Of a stretch of DNA of 64,000 bases, positions 18,001 to 25,764 are shown piece after piece (positions within the stretch are counted from its first letter, which is position 1; every line of letters begins with the position of its first letter). Below the pieces are notes generated by a model, which searched no databases, was not told where the DNA came from, and saw only the letters and a list, made by a program, of their open reading frames with translations. Source of the stretch: Candidatus Jettenia caeni (GTDB lineage: Bacteria; Planctomycetota; Brocadiia; Brocadiales; Brocadiaceae); the NCBI GenBank assembly GCA_000296795.1, contig BAFH01000004.1:1-64000 (forward strand). The letters are read 5' to 3'. Position numbers and translations under genes: made by a program.

Positions 18001-18660
18001 CATCTTGTCTCTATTGACCAGGTATAGCTCAATGGTCTCTCCCATTCCGGCACGGTTGATCGCAATCTCGCTCAATATGGTAAGGCTGTAGGTACAAATA
18101 ATGGAGCCAAGCGGCTCAGCGCTATATTCAGAGATAATTGGCGCAGAGATACATACGCAATCTTTATCAAAGTAAGAAAAGTAATGCGGCTGGTCAACGT
18201 CTACAGTATTGTGGCCTATATCTTGTGGAAATACGCCCTTATGAGAAATATCTTTGCCAATCAACTTCTCACTCGTGGATGTTGTAACCTTACCATGTTC
18301 ATCGAGAAGGGTTATTGCGATAAGTTGACGGCAGAGCGGAAGTTTATCCTCTATGAGGTATCTCTGTAAGGAAGCTGCTTCAGGCTGTTTGGAAATCCCT
18401 TCACGAACAACAGTCTCAAAAGCGCTTTTGATAAACTTGTCAGCGCTGAAATCTATGGCACGCGTCTTTTTTATCTCCATAAGAGACAGAAAATGAAGTC
18501 TTTTTGATTCTGCAAGCCCTTTTAGCTTCTCCAGAGTTTGATATTTCAGTGTATTTCTGATAGAGAAGTAGCAGGTAGTTGCAATTACGACAATAGGAAT
18601 AAGAGAAATACACAATACAAATATGAGCAACTTTTTCTTAATCGACAGGAATAGTCTCAT
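15079..18660 (-). CDS. Large multi-PAS sensor histidine kinase with Cache sensor
   Basis: About 1193 residues. Order: TM helix (about 5-28), extracellular double-Cache-like sensor (to about 290), second TM (about 295-318, FITLFMGMIGIAAAAGAGTVFAV), HAMP, coiled coil, four PAS domains (starting near EILFSEIRDLAYICD, IAHVGNWEWD, YRNLVENALDVIYTL and YRLLIENLPQRIFSKD), HisKA with phospho-acceptor His in GVAHEINNPITG, and HATPase (NARYAL, DHGTGIPARI, GKGTGLGLSIS). There is no receiver domain, so it must signal to a separate regulator. A TTG at 18681 is in frame, but the ATG at 18660 has AAGGA about 8 bases upstream. Its C-terminal half is closely similar to those of the kinases at 20284 and 50858. 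Confidence 0.9.
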   Translation of the reverse strand: MRLFLSIKKKLLIFVLCISLIPIVVIATTCYFSIRNTLKYQTLEKLKGLAESKRLHFLSLMEIKKTRAIDFSADKFIKSAFETVVREGISKQPEAASLQRYLIEDKLPLCRQLIAITLLDEHGKVTTSTSEKLIGKDISHKGVFPQDIGHNTVDVDQPHYFSYFDKDCVCISAPIISEYSAEPLGSIICTYSLTILSEIAINRAGMGETIELYLVNRDKMMLTKSRFIDNAPLRQMVDTEPVRQIIRGKKEYIGIYRDYRGIPAVGAALDIPEYGWILLAEMDKAEAFASLKKFGFITLFMGMIGIAAAAGAGTVFAVSTSRPVKDLTDAAEKFAWGELNFRVKANRKDEFGVLATCFNAMAEKLAGKIAEHKRMADELRTLNESLEQQVNDRTMSLAKGNEELRREIENRKQTEGRLKKYEILFSEIRDLAYICDTRGNILFVNKIFGILTGHKPEEFFGKPFAPLFDEENLKKAIDVCTRTVKGESLLFELSFRDTGRVCEYKNFPLRDEKGNIIGTIGTARDVTEQRRAESALRKSEASLSNAQRIAHVGNWEWDKEKNILYWSDEVYRIFGLSPQTSDISYEIFMNAIHPGDREYVRKSIHEALYEGKPFIIDHRISLPDGTVRFAHCQGEVIYDTTGKPIQMNGTIQDVTELKKIEEELKALNKSLEERVTKRTADLIMVNEKLRKEMAEHKLADESLHESEERYRNLVENALDVIYTLTVDGTIVSLNTAFETITGWLRTEWLHKQFIPLVHPDDRSIALKLLQRVHQKEIPPAFELRILSKSGNYLVGEFKVTPQIRKGSVIGILGIARDITERRRAEDVLRASESKYRLLIENLPQRIFSKDKALRFVSCNENLARDFHIRPDEITGKTDYDFFPKELAEKYRAEDKQIMESGQTDDREEEYMKDGKTLIVRMVRTPIKDEKGNVLGILGVFLDITEKITLQREAERSRHLASLGELAAGVAHEINNPITGVINCAQILLNKSSEGSKERDIAGRIIKEANRIANITSSLLSFARQGDAKEKKSIVSVHEIITNTLVLTEAQLRKEGITITLDVSQKLPQIIAHPQQIQQVFLNAISNARYALNQKYPEVHENKILEIIGEETTIDNRPAVKITFYDHGTGIPARIRDRVVEPFYTTKPRGKGTGLGLSISYSIIRDHEGRFIIDSVEGKFTKVSVVLPAFKPVS

Positions 18661-18905
18661 TTTGTAGATCCTTAAGGTCAAGCTATCCCAATGTTAAAGT
18701 AAGGAAAATATTCCTCATACTTGAAGATATGTCTGGCACAAATTAATGAATAAATATAAGAGTTTAGTATGGTAAATGTTAATTTGGTAATAAATAACTT
18801 CTTTATATATGAATAAGCAATCTTAATACCTTTATTAGTAATTAAAAGGTTTTATTTTTAGGAAGTATAAGTATAATTTACATAAATACTAAAAATAAGC
18901 CAGGG

Positions 18906-18979
18906 GTAGGGGCGAAGCATTTGCCGTTCAGCGTATACATAGTATTTTAGGCCAATAACGGCAAATGCTTCGCCCCTAC
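18906..18979. repeat. GTAGGGGC-type long palindrome
   Basis: Arms GTAGGGGCGAAGCATTTGCCG and CGGCAAATGCTTCGCCCCTAC are perfect inverted complements separated by about 30 bases. Same terminal motif (GTAGGGGCG / CGCCCCTAC) as the palindromes at 3763-3790, 30404-30496 and 46999-47032. Confidence 0.8.
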
Positions 18980-19005
18980 AATAAATATTGAAATTTCTAT
19001 ACATA

Positions 19006-19068
19006 AATGTAGGGCAAGGCTTCAGCCTTGCCTCCCCCGTCTGAATTGTCCACGGGAATGGCAAACCT
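19006..19068. repeat. GTAGGGCAAGGC bipartite repeat
   Basis: GTAGGGCAAGGCTTCAGCCTTGCC, then CCCGTCTGAATTGTCCACGGG, then GGCAAACC. Related modules occur near 6183, 20075-20147, 22938-23008, 24013-24087 and 40169-40249, in both orientations. Confidence 0.75.
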
Positions 19069-19486
19069 AAAGAGTCTGTGCAGAAAGATATATTTTCAGG
19101 GTAAAGAATATAAAAATAGAGGAAGGCAGATACGCCAAGTTAAAACCTGCTGGCTTATCCTCAAACTCTTCTCATATTCATGAGAGCATGGTTTGAGAGA
19201 AAAACCCTGTTTCCTGAACTAAAGAGTACATAGGCATAAGAAAAGCTTCTTAAAAATAGAATTTATTGATAAAGATAATATCCTAAATAGAATTTTAGGA
19301 AAGAAATGAAACAAAAGAAATAAAAACGTACAAAAATGAACAACAATACACATTTATGTGCAAAAAAACTGATTCATGCGTAAGAAAAGATGGGAACAAT
19401 AAACGATTCAACTAACATGCAACTGATATTCAAGAGGTTTTCACGAATATCTTATAGTACCCTCTGTATGAAACTGAACATACCGC

Positions 19487-19596
19487 ATTCAATCCCGAAG
19501 GGATGACATCTTAACGCAGATATCCTATGTCACCTCTTCGGGGTTGAAGGGCTTTTTTCTGCTTTTTCTATAATCATAACATCTCTACGGGATTAG
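19487..19596. repeat. MITE-like dispersed element, short copy
   Basis: Ends TTCAATCCCGAAGGGATGACATC and ATAATCATAACATCTCTACGGGATTA are imperfect inverted repeats; an internal CACCTCTTCGGGGTTGAAGGGC is shared with the long copy at 9876-10072. Confidence 0.7.
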
Positions 19597-19849
19597 GCAG
19601 GAAAATGAAAAGAGAGACGCAAGATTTTTCGTCTCTACAACCAGCAAACGCAAAATCGTGTATCTCTACGAGTGTTTCCATGGTAAAGATTAATCACGAT
19701 ACCGGAGGGCGTGTGGTTCCGACCTGTTCCCAAACTCTTCCCCGTTTACATGAGGACATGGTTTGGGAACAAGCTACTAGAACCTATAAGGAATTGAAAC
19801 AATCATACAAAGAAAGAATTGTTAAGCTTCACAAGCCTTTCATTCAAGA

Positions 19850-20034
19850 TAATTTACCATAAGAGGCTCCAGAGTATTTGTCATTGCGAGGGGGTTTTTT
19901 TCCCGAAGCAATCTTTTCTCAACTATGCAAGAGATTGCTTCGGACACTACCCTCGCAATGACACGTTAAACACAACACGGACAAACCATCCCTGTTCAAG
20001 ATATACAGAGACAGGGTTTTGTCCGTGCCACCCT
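19850..20034. repeat. Composite dispersed repeat, copy B
   Basis: Same order of modules as 1600-1769: ATTTACCATAAGAGGCTC, CATTGCGAG...GAAGCAATC palindrome (19879-19964), ACACGTTAAACACAACACGG, then ACGGACAAAC...TTTGTCCGTGCCACCCT. The loop of the last hairpin differs (an extra CCTGTT...AACAGGG-like inner arm), consistent with independent decay or a different loop insertion. Confidence 0.85.
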
Positions 20035-20074
20035 ATCATGATAATGTACGGTTTCATCCTTTGAATACTATAAA

Positions 20075-20147
20075 GTAGGGCAACCCTTCAGGGTGCTACC
20101 TCCATGCATATTCAGACGGAGGAAAGCAAGGCTAAAGCCTTGCCCTA
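20075..20147. repeat. GTAGGGCAACCC bipartite repeat
   Basis: GTAGGGCAACCCTTCAGGGTGC, CATATTCAGACGGAGG, GCAAGGCTAAAGCCTTGCCCTAC: two hairpins with complementary outer ends (GTAGGGCAA near-complement of TTGCCCTAC). Confidence 0.75.
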
Positions 20148-20283
20148 CATCGACTCTGTTCTTTCATGAGGAGAGACGTAATATTTTACGTCTCTCCTGC
20201 CCATGGTAGCCTCATGGATGATTCATGTAAATACAGAGTAACAAAACAATGATCAGGTGTGTTTCTATGTAAGAATCTATAGC

Positions 20284-22392
20284 TTAGCTTGAATACCGGG
20301 GCAGCATTATGATGATTTTGGTATATTCTCCCTCTCTGCTATCAATCATAAGCTTACCACCATGATTCCTGATAATAGTATGACTAATACTTAATCCTAA
20401 CCCAATCCCCTTATTACTATATTTTGTTGTAAAAAAAGGATTGATTACTTTATCTCTCATTTCGGCAGGGATACCGGTGCCGTGGTCACAAAAAATGATC
20501 TTTACATAGGCATTATTATTCATCGTTGTTTCTTCCCCTGAAATCTCAAAGATTTTATTATCGTGCGTTTCGGGATATTTCTGATTCAGGGCATATCGGG
20601 CATTGTTTATGATACTTAAAAATACCTGCTGAATTTGCTGTGGATGCGCAAGGATTTCAGGTAATTTTTGGGAAATATCTAACTTCATCGTAATACCCTC
20701 TTTTCGTAATTGCGATTCTATCAGGGTAAGCGTATCAGACAATATTCCATGCATGTTAATAATATTCTTTTTTTCACTATCGGGCCGGGTAAAAGACAGA
20801 AGACTATGTACGATATTAGCTATACGATCTCCTTCCTTGATAATTCGTCTGGCAAGGTCTTTTTCCTTACTTCCCTCGCTACTTTTATTCAATAATATCT
20901 GGGCACAGTTAATAACGCCGGTTATGGGATTATTAATCTCATGGCCTACACCCGCAGCCAGTTCACCTAATGATGCCAGATGTCTGGACCGCTCAGCCTC
21001 TCTTTGTAAGATCACCTTCTCGGTAATATCCCAAAATATGCCTAAAATACCAATAACAGCGCCTTTTTCGTCCTTTACAGGAGTTCTTACTATACGGATA
21101 ATTAATTCCTGTCCATCTTTACTATACTCCTCTTCTCTTTCATCTGTTTGCCCTGATTCCATAATCTGCTTATCCACGGCTCTGTATTTCTCGGCAAGTT
21201 CTTTGGGGAAAAAATCATAATCGGTCTTTCCCGTAATCTCATCCGGCCTGATGTGAAAATCTGCTGCTAAATTTCTATTGCAGGATACATACACTAAACT
21301 CTTGTCCTTATAAAATATCCTTTGTGGCAGATTCTCAAGGAGGAGCCGATACTTGCCTTCACTGATACGCAGGGCATCCTCAATCATTTTCCGATGGATA
21401 ACAACGCTTAATTGGGTAGCAACCGAAGAAATAAGCCTGGTCAACCGTTCATCTTCATCCCGTTGTTCTTGCATAAAGAATGTCAGTACGGCAATAACTT
21501 CATCATTCGTTACGACGGGAATACCCATTGCTGCTTTAAAGCCAAATTTCTTGCAAAACTCTGCATGGGGGAAGTTTCTCCTTACCATAGACTCGATCAT
21601 CCATTCTGGCTTCTTTAAAGACCATACACGGCCCGGAAGACCACATTCCGGCGAAAAGGCAAGCATTTTACTGTCTTGTTTAATTTCTTCCATTTTTTTA
21701 GGATCTCTATGCCATGCTACACAATATTCGAGGTATTTACCGTCAGGAGAGATAAGCCATGCCTCACCATAAACCCAACCGGTAGCCTCGCATACTTTAC
21801 GCAGTACAATGCCAAGCGTAGAAGAGAAATCTTCTGCCTCAACAATTGCAAAGGTCATTGTTTGCAGCAGCTTAATCTCTTCTTCCATCTCTTTATGCTC
21901 AGCGACTTTCATACGAAGCTCTGTGTTTGCCTTTGCCAGCGCCGATGTCCGTTCTGCTACACGGCATTCTAGAGATTCGTTAACCGTTCTTAGTTCTTCT
22001 TCAACCCTCTTGTGTTCAATCGCATACCGTATGGAACGCGCCAGCAATTTGTAATTCACTTCCTCCTTAACAAGATAGTCCTGCGCCCCCGCCTGCACCG
22101 CCTTAGTACCTGTTACTTCATCAATAAACCCTGTCAATACTACAATGGGTAATTTTGGCGACTGTGTACGGACCTGACTAAGCATGTGAAGGCCTCCATT
22201 ATCTGGTACGTTGAGGTCCAGAAGTAACACATCAAATCGTTTTTCTTTCAGATACTCCAGTCCTAATAAAAACTGACTGGCGTGTTCCAGCTCAAATTTG
22301 ACAGTATCGTCTTCTTTTAGTATCTCCTGTATCAATCGGACCTCATCTGAATTATCATCTATGAGTAAAACCCTGATGCGTTTCTTGTTCAT
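20284..22392 (-). CDS. Receiver-GAF-PAS hybrid histidine kinase
   Basis: 702 residues, soluble (no TM). An N-terminal receiver domain (about 5-125; RVLLIDDNSDEVR, phospho-acceptor Asp in DVLLLDLNVPD, Lys in DYLVKEE) is followed by a coiled coil, a GAF domain (about 190-335), one PAS domain (about 350-465, YRLLLENLPQRIFYKD), HisKA (GVGHEINNPITG) and HATPase (NARYAL, DHGTGIPAEMRD, NKGIGLGLSIS). Receiver-first kinases usually take a phosphate from an upstream kinase and relay or gate their own output; the neighbouring Cache kinase at 15079 is a plausible partner. Strong AGGAGAGGTG ribosome binding site before the ATG. The last about 330 residues are near-duplicates of the same region in the kinases at 15079 and 50858. 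Confidence 0.9.
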   Translation of the reverse strand: MNKKRIRVLLIDDNSDEVRLIQEILKEDDTVKFELEHASQFLLGLEYLKEKRFDVLLLDLNVPDNGGLHMLSQVRTQSPKLPIVVLTGFIDEVTGTKAVQAGAQDYLVKEEVNYKLLARSIRYAIEHKRVEEELRTVNESLECRVAERTSALAKANTELRMKVAEHKEMEEEIKLLQTMTFAIVEAEDFSSTLGIVLRKVCEATGWVYGEAWLISPDGKYLEYCVAWHRDPKKMEEIKQDSKMLAFSPECGLPGRVWSLKKPEWMIESMVRRNFPHAEFCKKFGFKAAMGIPVVTNDEVIAVLTFFMQEQRDEDERLTRLISSVATQLSVVIHRKMIEDALRISEGKYRLLLENLPQRIFYKDKSLVYVSCNRNLAADFHIRPDEITGKTDYDFFPKELAEKYRAVDKQIMESGQTDEREEEYSKDGQELIIRIVRTPVKDEKGAVIGILGIFWDITEKVILQREAERSRHLASLGELAAGVGHEINNPITGVINCAQILLNKSSEGSKEKDLARRIIKEGDRIANIVHSLLSFTRPDSEKKNIINMHGILSDTLTLIESQLRKEGITMKLDISQKLPEILAHPQQIQQVFLSIINNARYALNQKYPETHDNKIFEISGEETTMNNNAYVKIIFCDHGTGIPAEMRDKVINPFFTTKYSNKGIGLGLSISHTIIRNHGGKLMIDSREGEYTKIIIMLPRYSS

Positions 22393-22582
22393 TTCACCTC
22401 TCCTGAGTCACCATTATCAAAGATAAGATTTTAAAAATAGCAGAGAAAATACCTATAATACTCCTGGATACAATAATTCCGCCATACCTATAGCATCCAA
22501 GAGATGAAACTGAACAGGATGTGGCAAAAGTCGAGTCCTTGATTGTATGCTGATGTATGAAACGTATGAAATCCTTAAAAAT

Positions 22583-22654
22583 GTCATTGCGAGGGGTGAG
22601 CGACGAAGCAATCTCTGCCTTTGGGATTGCTTCAGACAATACTCTCGCAATGAC
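22583..22654. repeat. CATTGCGAG palindromic repeat
   Basis: GTCATTGCGAGGGGTGAGCG-ACGAAGCAATC and GATTGCTTCAGACAATACTCTCGCAATGAC are inverted. Same family as the first module of the composite repeats at 1.63 and 19.88 kb. Confidence 0.8.
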
Positions 22655-22937
22655 CAGCGAGGTAGTCTTTCCTCTGTTGAGGATTATGTTCGATTTCATC
22701 CTTGGAATACTATATTTGTAATCGATATTGCGGAAGTAGCGGAAGTAAAGGTTTAAAATTCTTTGTAAATATAAAACTTTCGTAGTATATTTCAAGATAA
22801 ATTCATAATTTATTAATGTAAAATGAGAAAACTCTGTAAATTTGAAAGATTTTTAGAAAAAAACTATAGATACATTCATCAGAATTATGGTATATCCTGG
22901 TTTACAACCTCATGGAATGTAGAGGAATTTCAATTCT

Positions 22938-23008
22938 GTAGGGTAACCCTTTAGGGTTGCCAGTGCACATATTCAGGCGGGGAGGCAAGGCTGAAGCCTT
23001 GCCCTGCG
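22938..23008. repeat. GTAGGGTAACCC bipartite repeat
   Basis: GTAGGGTAACCCTTTAGGGTTGCC, CATATTCAGGCGGGGAGGC, AAGGCTGAAGCCTTGCCCTGC. Same family as 20075-20147. Confidence 0.75.
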
Positions 23009-23313
23009 TCTTACGAAGAGATAAAAGTCGCCGAAGGCCTCATGAAACGTGAATAGTAAAAGAATAACAACGAAGCATTTCTCCTTAAGGTATCTATGTG
23101 TTATTATAGAAGGCTTACAGGAGGAACGGTCTGCCGGGTCGTCTCTATCTTTCTATCCATGCTACCCGGATAGAAGGGTTGTAAGGGCATAAGCGTTACC
23201 TTAAGCAGTATATGGGGTGGCACGGACAAACAAGTTTGTCCGTGTTCAACCTGAGAGATGCAGTTAAGTAAGGGAGCAGAATATCCAGAAACATAAAATG
23301 GTGTTAAACTCTT

Positions 23314-23967
23314 ATGCAAGCGATACTATTTGACATGGATGGAGTACTTGTTGACTCTATGCCTTATCACGCAGAAGCCTGGGATATGGTACTAAAGACT
23401 GTTGGTATCAATATTGAGAAAAAATTGATTTACGAGCTTGAAGGCGCAAATTCCCGGCAGGTAATTGATGCCATATTCAGACAGTTCGGCCGCATCCCTA
23501 CCGATGAAGAAATACAAGAAATTACCCGTAAAAAGTTAGAGATATTTGAGCGGATAGCACAGGTAAAACCCTTCGATGGTATACAGGAGTTCCTTGAGAC
23601 AGTAAAATCAAAGTATAAGCTGGCCGTCGTTTCAGGTTCTCACCGTCAGACGGTAAAGAAAACAATAGACACCTTCTTCCCGGATACTTTTGAGGTGGTT
23701 ATTGATGGGGAAGAAACCAAAATAAGTAAACCGTCGCCGGAACCTTATCTTATAGCCGTCCGGAAACTTCACATACCGAAGGATCATTGCCTTGTTGTCG
23801 AAAATGCCCCTCTTGGCATACGGTCAGCAAAGAGCGCAGGCCTGCGATGTATTGCTATTACCACCTACCTTGGCAGGGAGTATCTGAAAGAGGCGGACTG
23901 GATTGCAGAAAATCACCGGGAGATGATAGCATATATCCAGAGAGGAACAGCAAACTTTTCCCTCTGA
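23314..23967 (+). CDS. HAD family phosphatase / beta-phosphoglucomutase-like
   Basis: 217 residues. HAD motif I FDMDGVLVDS (Asp nucleophile about residue 7, acid/base Asp two residues later), cap domain (about 15-80), motif II VVSGSHR, motif III Lys in KISKPSPEPYL, and motif IV-like region HCLVVENAPLGIRSAKSAG. In motif IV the usual ED/DS acidic pair reads VENA, so one acidic residue is replaced by Asn. It belongs to the beta-phosphoglucomutase/sugar-phosphatase group; substrate unknown. Stands alone between repeat regions; no strong ribosome binding site is visible. Confidence 0.88.
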   Translation: MQAILFDMDGVLVDSMPYHAEAWDMVLKTVGINIEKKLIYELEGANSRQVIDAIFRQFGRIPTDEEIQEITRKKLEIFERIAQVKPFDGIQEFLETVKSKYKLAVVSGSHRQTVKKTIDTFFPDTFEVVIDGEETKISKPSPEPYLIAVRKLHIPKDHCLVVENAPLGIRSAKSAGLRCIAITTYLGREYLKEADWIAENHREMIAYIQRGTANFSL

Positions 23968-24012
23968 AGAGCTTATCTTTACTCAACCTGATGTACAGGA
24001 ATTCAGTTACGC

Positions 24013-24120
24013 GGGGTAATCTTTTAGGGTCGCCATCCCTGATCACTTATTCAAGCGGGGGAGCAAGGCTAAAGCCTTGCCCTACATTTAATGGAGAGAC
24101 GCAAAATCTTGCGTCTCTCC
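24013..24120. repeat. Bipartite repeat plus GAGACGC hairpin
   Basis: GCGGGGTAATCTTTTAGGGTCGCC and GCAAGGCTAAAGCCTTGCCCTAC (to 24087), followed by the perfect 12-bp stem GGAGAGACGCAA-AATC-TTGCGTCTCTCC (24093-24120). The hairpin lies between convergent genes and could act in termination, but lacks a T-tract. Confidence 0.7.
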
Positions 24121-24193
24121 AGGTTTGTGTCCATCTGAAAGGAAGAAAAGGTAAAAATCTCTTTTATAAATACCCACTATTTCAGATCAGCTC

Positions 24194-24547
24194 TTATTCA
24201 CTGCCTTCCGGCACATAGATTACCTTTCCATCTTTTAATCTATATGCTATCCCCAGACGGGTGCCTTCGCCCTGTACACTCTTGTCGGTAACTTTTTCAA
24301 CCTTTACCTGCTTTCCCTTTTTCGTAACAATCTCTATCTGACCATTATCATTTTTCCTCACCGTCGTAATCTCTGTTTTTGGAGAAAGAAGATCAAGCAG
24401 GCTGTATGCGCTGATTAACGCCCCGATAAGACCTACAATAAACACAACTCCAACATCAAAAAGATTCGCCACGCCTGACAGGGGATCTTCCTGATGGAGG
24501 TCAACTTCCTTTCTGATGGCCCTGCGCCTTTTTTTCAGGTATCTCAT
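24194..24547 (-). CDS. DUF2149 family protein (HmuV-like)
   Basis: 117 residues. Basic N-terminus, then DPLSGVANLFDVGVVFIVGLIGALISAY: a single transmembrane helix (about 27-50) with an Asp just at its start, the DUF2149 signature. A soluble beta-rich domain of about 65 residues follows. The topology copies ExbD/MotB: one helix bearing an acidic residue plus a periplasmic domain. DUF2149 genes are typically found beside MotA/TolQ/ExbB-type and CobN-type genes, as here, and in Bacteroidota hmu operons (HmuV). It is last in the minus-strand series starting at the receptor gene at 33327, 160 bases after the channel gene. A role as proton-channel partner is inference. Confidence 0.82.
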   Translation of the reverse strand: MRYLKKRRRAIRKEVDLHQEDPLSGVANLFDVGVVFIVGLIGALISAYSLLDLLSPKTEITTVRKNDNGQIEIVTKKGKQVKVEKVTDKSVQGEGTRLGIAYRLKDGKVIYVPEGSE

Positions 24548-24707
24548 TTTTGCAATTTAGTTCACCGCCGAGATACAGAAGATACGAAGGAATGAAAAGA
24601 TCAGGGAGATGGAAGACTGGAGAGTTGAAAATTTCTTAGTCTCTCATTTTTCCAACTTCTTATCTTCTGATTTTTTTCTCCGTACCCTCTGTATTCTCTG
24701 TGACTAA

Positions 24708-25583
24708 CTACTCCTCATCTTTCATAATACATTCCGTAAAATACTCAAGATTCTTTATATCTTCATGGATCCACCTATTTTTTACCGTAGAAAGAAAATA
24801 AGCGGTAATTCCAATTGCTAACCCCACGACAGTTGTGGTAAAGGCAATGGTAATATTACCTGAAAGTTTCTCAAGATCGCCCTGCGATAATGCTGATAAA
24901 GCAGGTCCCATAGGAATTATCGTTCCCATCAGCCCAAGAGTAGGTCCTGCACGGATCATGAGCCGAAGCTTATCCAGGCTTCTGGTCATTTTTTGTTCCT
25001 TACTTTGCAAGAGGTATTCAACACGGGTCTCTTTGCCACTTTTACTCTTTTTTAATTCACCGGCAAGTTCCTTAAAATATTCCCTAAAATAAAATGGTAT
25101 CTCTGACATTATCCTCCCTGATTCCCCTTCACAAACTTCCCCTGCCTCTCCCTTCCTAATCCCGCCTACCCCTCCCTTACTAGCTCCTCCCCCTGTCTCC
25201 TCTTTCCTGATTTCTCTCCCTGTTCCCTCCCTCCTAACTCCTTCCACTCCCTCCTCTTTCCCAATTCCTCCTACTCCCCCTCCTTCCCTAACTCCCTCCA
25301 TTCCCTCCCCTTTCCTAGTTCCTTCCATTCTCCCCCCTTTCCTAAAGGGGGGATGGGGGGAATTAGAAAATACAGCCAGTTGCGATGGCAGCATAAAAGA
25401 TTCTATAAACTCTTTTACATCTTGCCTGCGAGCCTGCTTCTTTCGTTCTGAATATTCAGAAACAAAACTTCCTGTAGTTATAATTACCCAAATAAAAAAG
25501 ACAACCAATAAAATCATAACGGGATAGAGCATCGCTGATGAAAGAATAGAGAGAATGTTTTGTACCAGGTTGAGAAAACCCAT
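24708..25583 (-). CDS. MotA/TolQ/ExbB-type proton channel (HmuU-like) with repeat insert
   Basis: 291 residues. TM1 at about 16-37 (AMLYPVMILLVVFFIWVIITTG); the C-terminal part has the MotA_ExbB pattern LRLMIRAGPTLGLMGTIIPMGPAL (about 210-235) and TM3 IAFTTTVVGLAIGITAYFLST (about 247-267). It should form a proton-driven channel with the DUF2149 protein to energise an envelope partner. Between TM1 and the channel core, residues about 72-158 are a low-complexity insert of tandem 8-9-residue units such as RKGEGMEGV and REGGGVGGI, encoded by 24-27-bp tandem repeats grown from a dispersed palindromic element (25100-25370). Without it the protein would be of normal family length (about 205). Confidence 0.85.
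   Translation of the reverse strand: MGFLNLVQNILSILSSAMLYPVMILLVVFFIWVIITTGSFVSEYSERKKQARRQDVKEFIESFMLPSQLAVFSNSPHPPFRKGGRMEGTRKGEGMEGVREGGGVGGIGKEEGVEGVRREGTGREIRKEETGGGASKGGVGGIRKGEAGEVCEGESGRIMSEIPFYFREYFKELAGELKKSKSGKETRVEYLLQSKEQKMTRSLDKLRLMIRAGPTLGLMGTIIPMGPALSALSQGDLEKLSGNITIAFTTTVVGLAIGITAYFLSTVKNRWIHEDIKNLEYFTECIMKDEE
25110..25372. repeat. In-frame minisatellite (24-27 bp units) inside the MotA/ExbB-like gene
   Basis: About nine imperfect units reading CCTAACTCC.TCC..TCCCTCC(T)TTTC on the plus strand; the 25330-25370 end is the intact dispersed repeat CCCCCCTTTCCTAAAGGGGGG ATGGGGGGAATTAG. All units keep the host reading frame (multiples of 3). Confidence 0.85.
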
Positions 25584-25764
25584 AGTTCATTATCCTTAAT
25601 AAAAATATTTTACCGTTAAGCCGTAAAAGATGCGAAGAAGCACCTGCATAAAATAATGAAGATCTTTATACAATTACATTAAGCTGCCTTTGGCAGATCG
25701 AAGTAGAGCGAGGTTTTAGCCTTGCCTTACGGTGAAATTCCTATACATTAAACAGGTGAACCCC
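25584..25764. other. Short intergenic gap with repeat fragments
   Basis: Between the CobN-like and channel genes. Contains GTAGAGCGAGGTTTTAGCCTTGCC (about 25701-25725) and the GAAATTCCTATACATT motif (about 25733). No promoter or terminator recognised, so read-through from the upstream gene is possible. Confidence 0.5.

Larger units (their letters stand above)
18661..20283. other. 1.6-kb gene-poor, repeat-rich region
   Basis: No supported gene; the ORF at 19605-19862 lies across repeats and is rejected. Contents in order: AT-rich promoter region of the kinase (to about 18890); a GTAGGGGCGAAGCATTTGCCG palindrome (18906-18979); GTAGGGCAAGGC repeat (19006-19068); a hairpin CTCAAAC...GTTTGAG (about 19160-19197) related to GTTCCCAAAC...GTTTGGGAAC at about 19722-19768; a MITE-like element (19487-19596); the composite repeat copy B (19850-20034); a GTAGGGCAACCC repeat (20075-20147); and a GGAGAGACGTAA...TTACGTCTCTCC hairpin (about 20171-20199). 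Confidence 0.7.
22393..23313. other. Repeat-bearing intergenic region
   Basis: No supported gene; the minus-strand ORF at 22394-22795 is laid over a repeat and lacks a family or a ribosome binding site. Contains a CATTGCGAG palindrome (22583-22654), a GTAGGGTAACCC bipartite repeat (22938-23008) and an ACGGACAAAC-AA-GTTTGTCCGT hairpin (about 23222-23243). Confidence 0.6.

Noticed and set aside
19605-19862. 85-codon plus-strand ORF in the repeat region
   Set aside because: Runs over repeat modules and hairpins, has no ribosome binding site and no recognisable protein features.
22394-22795. 133-codon minus-strand ORF upstream of the receiver-kinase gene
   Set aside because: Laid over a CATTGCGAG palindrome; composition and lack of a start signal argue for a chance ORF.
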